From positions 372,001-436,000 of the forward strand of contig NZ_FORC01000004.1 of the NCBI RefSeq assembly GCF_900113905.1: a DNA stretch of 64,000 bases, read 5' to 3'. The notes under the pieces are model-generated. The model saw only the letters and a program-made list of their open reading frames with translations. It made no database searches and was not told where the DNA came from. Positions 60,273 through 64,000 of the stretch are shown in pieces (positions within the stretch are counted from its first letter, which is position 1; each line of letters opens with the position of its first letter). The translations under genes and the position numbers were made by a program. This stretch comes from Phytopseudomonas argentinensis. Its GTDB lineage: Bacteria > Pseudomonadota > Gammaproteobacteria > Pseudomonadales > Pseudomonadaceae.

Positions 60273-60992
60273 TTACGGGACGGCTACGAACTCGTCGGCC
60301 ACCTTCGTCTGCTGATTGAACATGTCGATCTGGAACGTGAAGGAGGCGCCTTTTGCCACCTGGCTCACCAAGCTCGGCGCGAGAACACTAAGCCCGTAGG
60401 TACCGGTGCCAGTAAGCCCCGTCTTCACAACGGTAGTAGAGGCGCCGTTCAGAGTGGCGGTAGTGCGCACCGCGTAGTTATAGAGGTTGGGGATCGCAGG
60501 ATTGATCACCACGCTCAGCGACGGGGATCCGGAACTGGCCTTACTTACGCTCGATGTGAAGATCTTGTGCCAGATAACCGAATCACTGAAGTTGCTGACT
60601 TGGCCGCAGCTGCCGGTAATTCCCGCTTTCTTCGACACCCAGTTATAGGGCGGCGGGAAGAGAGCACATACCTGCATCCCCTCGCGGGCAGCCTTGATCG
60701 TGTAGTAGTAATTAGGGTTGACCCCTTCGATGGTAGTCACGCCCCACGGTTCGGGAAGGGTCTGAAGCTCACTCCAGCTCTTGATTCGCAGCCCGTCACG
60801 CGGCGTTTCGTACTTCGTCGACATTCGGGTAGTCGAGCAGCTGCTCGGAATACCCGTCTGCACCGTCAGGTATCCCGCCGGGCGAGCCAGGTTAGCGCAT
60901 TGCGTGATGGTCGCCGCTTGCGACGCCACAGAACCCAGGGCAGCAGCCAGAGCCAGAGCACCCAGGATCAGATTTTTCTTTTGGATTTTCAT
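60273..60992 (-). CDS. Secreted protein of unknown function in the 'mom' position behind a Com-like gene
   Basis: A 239-residue exported protein with a clear signal peptide (MKIQKKNLILGALALAAALGS to SQA-A). The mature part has four cysteines (ITQCAN, PSSCST, QVCALF, GSCGQ), likely two disulfides. Its first half is Pro/Tyr-rich (NPNYYYTIKAAREGMQ; FPPPYNWVSKKAG) and its second half a repetitive beta region. I do not recognise its family. GAGGTGA supports ATG 60992. It starts 10 nt after the com-like gene and ends at two terminators, so it is the only gene this Com-like protein could serve in cis. Confidence 0.75.
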   Translation of the reverse strand: MKIQKKNLILGALALAAALGSVASQAATITQCANLARPAGYLTVQTGIPSSCSTTRMSTKYETPRDGLRIKSWSELQTLPEPWGVTTIEGVNPNYYYTIKAAREGMQVCALFPPPYNWVSKKAGITGSCGQVSNFSDSVIWHKIFTSSVSKASSGSPSLSVVINPAIPNLYNYAVRTTATLNGASTTVVKTGLTGTGTYGLSVLAPSLVSQVAKGASFTFQIDMFNQQTKVADEFVAVP

Positions 60993-61002
60993 GCATGTCA
61001 CC

Positions 61003-61182
61003 TCAGAGATTGGATTGATGCGGGGTCACCCGCGTCATGTCGCTCAGAGGCGAATGCTCGAGGCTCGAGGCCTTCACATGATTCAACGTCCCGCACCGGG
61101 AACATTTGATCTGGAGCTCAGTAAACGCGCCCACTCGGGCGAGTAGTCGTTTGCAATTGCCGCAACGGCATTCATTCAACAT
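61003..61182 (-). CDS. Com-family zinc-finger translational regulator
   Basis: A 59-residue protein. CRCGNCKRLLARVGAFTELQIKCSRCGTLNHVKA has the two CxxC knuckles of Mu Com, an RNA-binding protein that frees the ribosome site of the downstream mom gene. The start AAGG...ATG places it at 61182, with 61188 as an alternative. The next gene is not a Mom DNA-modification enzyme but a secreted protein. A small stem (GCGGG-TGAC-CCCGC, 61020-61033) lies near its 3' end, ~28 nt before that ATG; it does not cover the ribosome site. Confidence 0.82.
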   Translation of the reverse strand: MLNECRCGNCKRLLARVGAFTELQIKCSRCGTLNHVKASSLEHSPLSDMTRVTPHQSNL

Positions 61183-61330
61183 CTGCATAGCCTTTTAGTT
61201 TCTGCTAGGCTCGCCCCGCTCTCGCGAGAGTGAGGGGGCCTTGGCTGGCTTGCAGTGCACGCTGCTGGTTGGCTGCCCTTGCCGGTGTTAGCGCACCGGC
61301 CTGGGTAGCCCTCTCTTTACCGTACAAATG

Positions 61331-61359
61331 AAAAAGCCCCGATCATGTCGGGGCTTTTT
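61331..61359. terminator. Strong bidirectional terminator in the late leader
   Basis: A 12-bp stem AAAAAGCCCCGA/TCGGGGCTTTTT with a TCATG loop is followed by up to nine T rightward and five leftward. It is a candidate target for Q-type antitermination. Confidence 0.85.
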
Positions 61360-61393
61360 TTTTGGCCACAGAAATCAGGCGGCCAGGAACGAC

Positions 61394-61419
61394 AAAGCCC
61401 AGCGCTGGGGCTGGGCTTT
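61394..61419 (-). terminator. First hairpin of the late leader
   Basis: A 10-bp stem AAAGCCCAGC/GCTGGGCTTT with a 6-nt loop. Leftward it is followed by GTCGTTCC, a weak T-tract, so it may act as a pause rather than a full terminator. Confidence 0.6.
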
Positions 61420-61461
61420 CGATTGATCATCCTACACACGCAAGATCGGCAGGATGGGTAA

Positions 61462-61491
61462 ATATTCGGCCACGCGGCCATCGAGTGTCAA
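61462..61491 (-). promoter_or_regulatory. Candidate late promoter (pR'-like)
   Basis: In leftward reading a consensus TTGACA (61486-61491) and, after 18 nt, GAATAT (61462-61467) lie at the end of the Q-like gene and read into the late leader. The -35 is perfect, the -10 only half matching, as in promoters aided by a phage factor. Confidence 0.5.
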
Positions 61492-62042
61492 GCGCAATTT
61501 CCGGACAGCACACCCTCCCGATCAAGAATGTTCTCAGCCGCCACCATCGCCTCAGTCACGAGACTCTCCAGCACCTCATTGATGCCCTGCCGCCAACGCC
61601 TCCGTGTCCGCTCCGGCCGCGCCTCCGGGTCCCAGCGGTTCAGGTCGTAGAACTGCTCGGGAAGCACGATCATGTCGACGGAGCGCTTACCGGCTGCCCC
61701 CTTCATTGGCGGAATGGCCCAAGCGGTGACAGCGTTACCAATGAACAAACGCGGCGCATGGGAAGCCACCACCGGTACCAACGCACTGATCGCCTGCACC
61801 TTCCGCCCTTTGTGCGTGCTGTATTTCGCCACCAGGGCGTTCCAGTGGCGCGGGATCAGCTGGCTGTGCAGCCGGGCGAACACCCAGCAGTCGGCCTGCA
61901 TGCGATCCGAGGCCGACACGCCCGAACCAACCCGTACCGTGTCCAGGTCGATCAGCTTCTGCCAGGCCTGCTTACTCGTGTTGTCGATGCATTCGGCCGC
62001 CAACGCCGACACCACCGCGCTTTGTACGCTTGGATAGATCAT
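61488..62042 (-). CDS. Q-like late-gene regulator candidate
   Basis: A 184-residue cytosolic protein. It has a helical N-terminal half (AVVSALAAECIDNTSKQAWQ), a basic middle (HSQLIPRHWNALVAKYSTHKGRKVQ) and a long helical end (ERTRRRWRQGINEVLESLVTEAM). The family is not one I can name with certainty. Its place just before the late promoter, terminators and lysis/packaging genes is that of lambda Q. The HWNALVAKYSTHK segment occurs in proteins annotated as Pseudomonas phage antitermination candidates. It overlaps the VRR-NUC gene by 4 nt. Confidence 0.5.
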   Translation of the reverse strand: MIYPSVQSAVVSALAAECIDNTSKQAWQKLIDLDTVRVGSGVSASDRMQADCWVFARLHSQLIPRHWNALVAKYSTHKGRKVQAISALVPVVASHAPRLFIGNAVTAWAIPPMKGAAGKRSVDMIVLPEQFYDLNRWDPEARPERTRRRWRQGINEVLESLVTEAMVAAENILDREGVLSGNCA

Positions 62043-62494
62043 CGCCCTCCCCCCTCAACCATCGCCACTGTCGGCGCGCTCGCCAGATACGCCTCGATCA
62101 CCTTCATTGCCTCGTCCATCCCCCGGCACACCACGCCCTTGTAGCCCTGCTGCTGGACGTCGTGCAGGAATGCCCGCTGCGTTTCGCTCAGCGCGGCGCT
62201 GTGCGGCGCCGCGGCCTTGAACTCGATGTACAGGCCGAAGAACCCGCCGCGGGCCATCGGCAGCACGATGTCGCTCACCCCTGCCTTCACGCCCTGCACC
62301 TTCAGCTTGGCGGCCACAGCCTTCACACGGTGCCCACCGTTGGGCACGTGATACGCCAGGCCGGCGGCCACCGGGTGGCGAACCTGCAGCCAGCGGAACA
62401 GCGCGGCCTGCTCCATGCCCTCGTAGTCGACTGCCGGGCGCCGCGTGCTCGGTTTCGCCAGTTGCCACTTCTTGATCGGTTGAGCCACGGTCAA
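62039..62494 (-). CDS. VRR-NUC domain nuclease
   Basis: A 151-residue nuclease of the PD-(D/E)XK superfamily. VPNGGHRV (~50), GVSDIVLPMARGGFFGLYIEFKA (~72-95), with D and E-x-K, form the catalytic core, and QQQGYKGVVCRGMDEAMKVI closes the domain. VRR-NUC proteins in phages and FAN1 cut branched DNA, so it likely resolves replication or recombination junctions. It overlaps the zinc-finger gene by 4 nt. Confidence 0.88.
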   Translation of the reverse strand: MTVAQPIKKWQLAKPSTRRPAVDYEGMEQAALFRWLQVRHPVAAGLAYHVPNGGHRVKAVAAKLKVQGVKAGVSDIVLPMARGGFFGLYIEFKAAAPHSAALSETQRAFLHDVQQQGYKGVVCRGMDEAMKVIEAYLASAPTVAMVEGGGR

Positions 62495-62781
62495 TCCCCC
62501 GAGTAGTGCGTGCCGCCAGGGCCGCGTGTGTTGGCTTGCTGGTAGCGCTCGGCATCGCCGGCAATGGCCTGGCGGGTTGGGCGCGGCGCACGGCGCTCGG
62601 CGGCGGTCAGCTCCTGGCGCAGGTAGGCGATCGCCTGCTCTGGGCTCATCGCCTCGCCGCCGGCCAGCACCACACCGGCGCCGTTGCAGGCCACGCAGCC
62701 GTTCCGGTGGTAGATGCCCCGGTACTCGCCGGAACCCTGGCAGATCTCGCAGCGCTGGTGCTGCTCGGCGTTCACGCGCAT
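62491..62781 (-). CDS. Small zinc-ribbon protein (DnaJ-type CxxCxGxG)
   Basis: A 96-residue protein. CEICQGSG and CVACNGAG are DnaJ-like CxxCxGxG repeats forming one zinc-binding site near the N-terminus. The rest is helical (SPEQAIAYLRQELTAAERRA). Such proteins are common in Pseudomonas phage early regions, and their role is unknown. ATG 62781 follows AGGGGTGAGCCC; ATG 62808, behind GGAGGG, would add nine residues. Confidence 0.7.
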   Translation of the reverse strand: MRVNAEQHQRCEICQGSGEYRGIYHRNGCVACNGAGVVLAGGEAMSPEQAIAYLRQELTAAERRAPRPTRQAIAGDAERYQQANTRGPGGTHYSGD

Positions 62782-63020
62782 GGGCTCACCCCTATCGCAG
62801 TCCAGCATGAACCCTCCTCAACCTTGAACGTGACGTGCATGCCTGGACTTACGCCCATCAGATGCTTCCGGCATACCCCGCCAAGGCCACGAGATACGTA
62901 GTGGGCACAATCACCACACACGCGATCATCGACATCGAAGCGCTTCTCGCCGCAGGTGGTGCACCACGAGCCCTTCTCGCCTTCGCGGCCCTGGGTAACG
63001 AAACACCGGTCACAGGCCAT
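62772..63020 (-). CDS. Small zinc-ribbon protein with multiple CxxC
   Basis: An 82-residue protein. CDRC, CTTCG, CGDC and a single C/H (VCRKH) suggest two zinc sites. It lies between the integrase and the DnaJ-type protein and is translated together with it (10-nt overlap). It starts 3 nt after the integrase stop. The function is unknown. Confidence 0.65.
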   Translation of the reverse strand: MACDRCFVTQGREGEKGSWCTTCGEKRFDVDDRVCGDCAHYVSRGLGGVCRKHLMGVSPGMHVTFKVEEGSCWTAIGVSPCA

Positions 63021-63023
63021 TTT

Positions 63024-64000
63024 TCACCCTCCCCACGTAGAAATACCGGAAACGGCGCTATCGCCCGCTGCTTCTGGCTTGCAGTCATTTTTAAGAAGTG
63101 CAGGAACGGCCACTTTTTGGCCGTGTGCATCAGCAAAGCCGCACTCGTCGAGGCGTGCATGCCATCGCTCCAGTGCCTCGCGGCGACGGTCCATTGCGTC
63201 GCGGGTCAGGTAGGTCTCGGTGGTCACGCCCAGGGCATGGTTGATCAACAGCTCGCCCACCATGTGATCGACGCCGATGTCCGCCAGGCTGGAGCGCATC
63301 AGCTTGCGCAGGTCGTGGCTCGTCCACTGCCGGCCGCTCACCTCGCGCATCAGGGCGTGGCCGCTGGTCAGCGCCATGCCGGCACCACCGCGCACCGGGA
63401 ACAGCCATGCAGTCTTCAAGCGAGCATCCGGCAGCGCGGCGCGGTACCGGCGCAACAGACCCAGCACCTGGGTGGTCAGCGGCAGGACATGCTCGCGGCG
63501 GCTCTTCGTGTTCGCCTCGGGGATTACCCACACCCGCTCATCCAGCGACACATGGCCCCAGCGCGCCCCCAGCGTCTCGGCGATGCGCGTGCCGTGGGCC
63601 AGCATCATCAGCGGCAGCATCCCCTTAGCCGGCTCCGCGTTGAACACGCTCACCAGGTGCTGCACCAGCTCGGCCAGGTCAACCCGCGACAGTGCTGCCG
63701 GCTTCGGCCGCAGCTTGCCCTTGTAGAAATCCCGGAAGGTCGTGCCGGCCAGCGGGTTGCTGTCCATGCGCTTTTGCGTCTCGGCCATTGCGAACGCCTG
63801 GCGCAGGCCCTGCAACGCCTTCTGCACCGTGCGAGGCGCCAGCTCCTGGTGCATCGGGAACACCAACTGGTCGTCCAGCGTCACGCGGTCGACCTTGCGC
63901 AGCGCCACCTTGCCCACGCGCGGCAGCACGTGCTTGCGCATCAGGCAGGCCATGCTCGCCCGGTACTTCTCGCTACGCGTGCGGTCACCCTCGATACGCG
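63024..64000 (-). CDS. Prophage tyrosine integrase, C-terminal part (5' end outside window)
   Basis: The frame is open to the right edge, so the N-terminus is missing. It shows the core-binding region (LPRVGKVALRKVDRVTLDDQLVF) and the catalytic domain with AHGTRIAETLGARWG (Arg I), TKSRREHVLPL (Lys), SHDLRKLMRSSLAD (HxxR), NHALGVT (third His/Trp position) and ETYLTR (Tyr). It joins attP to attB in a site-specific way. Its type differs from the remnant at 33.3 kb. The gene lies beside VRR-NUC and Q-like genes rather than at the far edge of a long early region, so the prophage's right junction may be near or well beyond 64 kb. Confidence 0.9.
   Translation of the reverse strand, partial: RIEGDRTRSEKYRASMACLMRKHVLPRVGKVALRKVDRVTLDDQLVFPMHQELAPRTVQKALQGLRQAFAMAETQKRMDSNPLAGTTFRDFYKGKLRPKPAALSRVDLAELVQHLVSVFNAEPAKGMLPLMMLAHGTRIAETLGARWGHVSLDERVWVIPEANTKSRREHVLPLTTQVLGLLRRYRAALPDARLKTAWLFPVRGGAGMALTSGHALMREVSGRQWTSHDLRKLMRSSLADIGVDHMVGELLINHALGVTTETYLTRDAMDRRREALERWHARLDECGFADAHGQKVAVPALLKNDCKPEAAGDSAVSGISTWGG

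Larger units (their letters stand above)
61189..61487. other. Non-coding late leader region with hairpins
   Basis: These ~300 nt hold no gene. They contain a leftward promoter, two terminators, a hairpin GCCGGTG-TTAGCG-CACCGGC (61281-61300) and the palindrome CTCTCGCGAGAG (61219-61230). This is the layout of a lambda-type late leader (pR', 6S RNA terminator) between a Q-like gene and the late genes. It might also form a structured leader for the com-like mRNA. Confidence 0.55.
33511..64000. mobile_element. Prophage, HK97-type siphovirus (left end in window, right end beyond)
   Basis: Genes for small and large terminase, portal, ClpP-type protease, HK97-fold capsid, connectors, tail tube, chaperones with frameshift, tape measure, fibres, holins, endolysin, spanins, a Q-like regulator and integrase follow in phage order. 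All but one are on the minus strand. The left boundary lies between the integrase remnant and the terminator at 33664; no att repeat could be defined because the right junction is outside the window. Repressor, Cro and replication genes are not seen and should lie to the right of 64,000. Confidence 0.92.

Overview
The window is a GC-rich piece of a Pseudomonas chromosome (Gammaproteobacteria). The genus call rests on the gene content: an alaC-type aminotransferase, an HbcR/BdhA-type 3-hydroxybutyrate locus, a PilT/PilU paralog, Sfn/Ssu/OprD sulfur genes and a REP-type palindrome pair. It splits into ordinary chromosome (1 to about 33.5 kb) and a large prophage (about 33.5 kb to the right edge, which lies inside the prophage or its early region).

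Chromosomal part. 1-3.2 kb holds the end of a PLP decarboxylase, a class C beta-lactamase without an adjacent ampR, and alaC. 3.2-9.2 kb is a ketone-body locus: a sigma-54 activator, a -24/-12 promoter with two palindromes upstream, a GntP-type permease, 3-hydroxybutyrate dehydrogenase and acetoacetyl-CoA synthetase. Together these would import 3-hydroxybutyrate, oxidise it to acetoacetate and activate that to acetoacetyl-CoA. 9.3-14.1 kb carries housekeeping genes. 14.2-27.2 kb is an organosulfur scavenging cluster. A leftward unit encodes an Ssu-type ABC importer and an OprD porin. A divergent rightward unit encodes another sulfonate-binding protein, three acyl-CoA-dehydrogenase-fold (SfnB/DszC-like) enzymes, a flavin-dependent monooxygenase and a MetQ-MetN-MetI importer. 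A short motif recurs upstream of three transcription starts here. 27.2-33.1 kb holds an AraC regulator, a haloperoxidase-type hydrolase, an orphan gene next to half of an integron attC-like site, a diguanylate cyclase gene broken by an apparent 1-nt frameshift, and several small genes.

Prophage part. A decayed tyrosine-integrase 3' end lies at the left junction. The prophage is an HK97-type siphovirus read almost entirely leftward. From right to left it carries an integrase (partial), zinc-ribbon proteins, a VRR-NUC nuclease, a Q-like gene, a candidate late promoter with terminators, a Com-like regulator, a secreted protein, a holin pair, an HNH nuclease, small and large terminase, portal, ClpP-type protease, major capsid, head-tail connectors and tail tube. 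A 2.6-kb accessory (moron) island follows, then tail chaperones with a -1 slippery site, tape measure, tail-tip and fibre proteins, a glycine-rich tail-tip adhesin, a cysteine hydrolase, endolysin and nested spanins, ending at a strong terminator.

The least explained parts are the moron island (47.0-49.6 kb), the secreted protein occupying the 'mom' position behind a Com-like regulator (60.3-61.2 kb), and the orphan cassette (29.4-29.8 kb). No CRISPR array, rRNA, tRNA or complete insertion sequence was seen.
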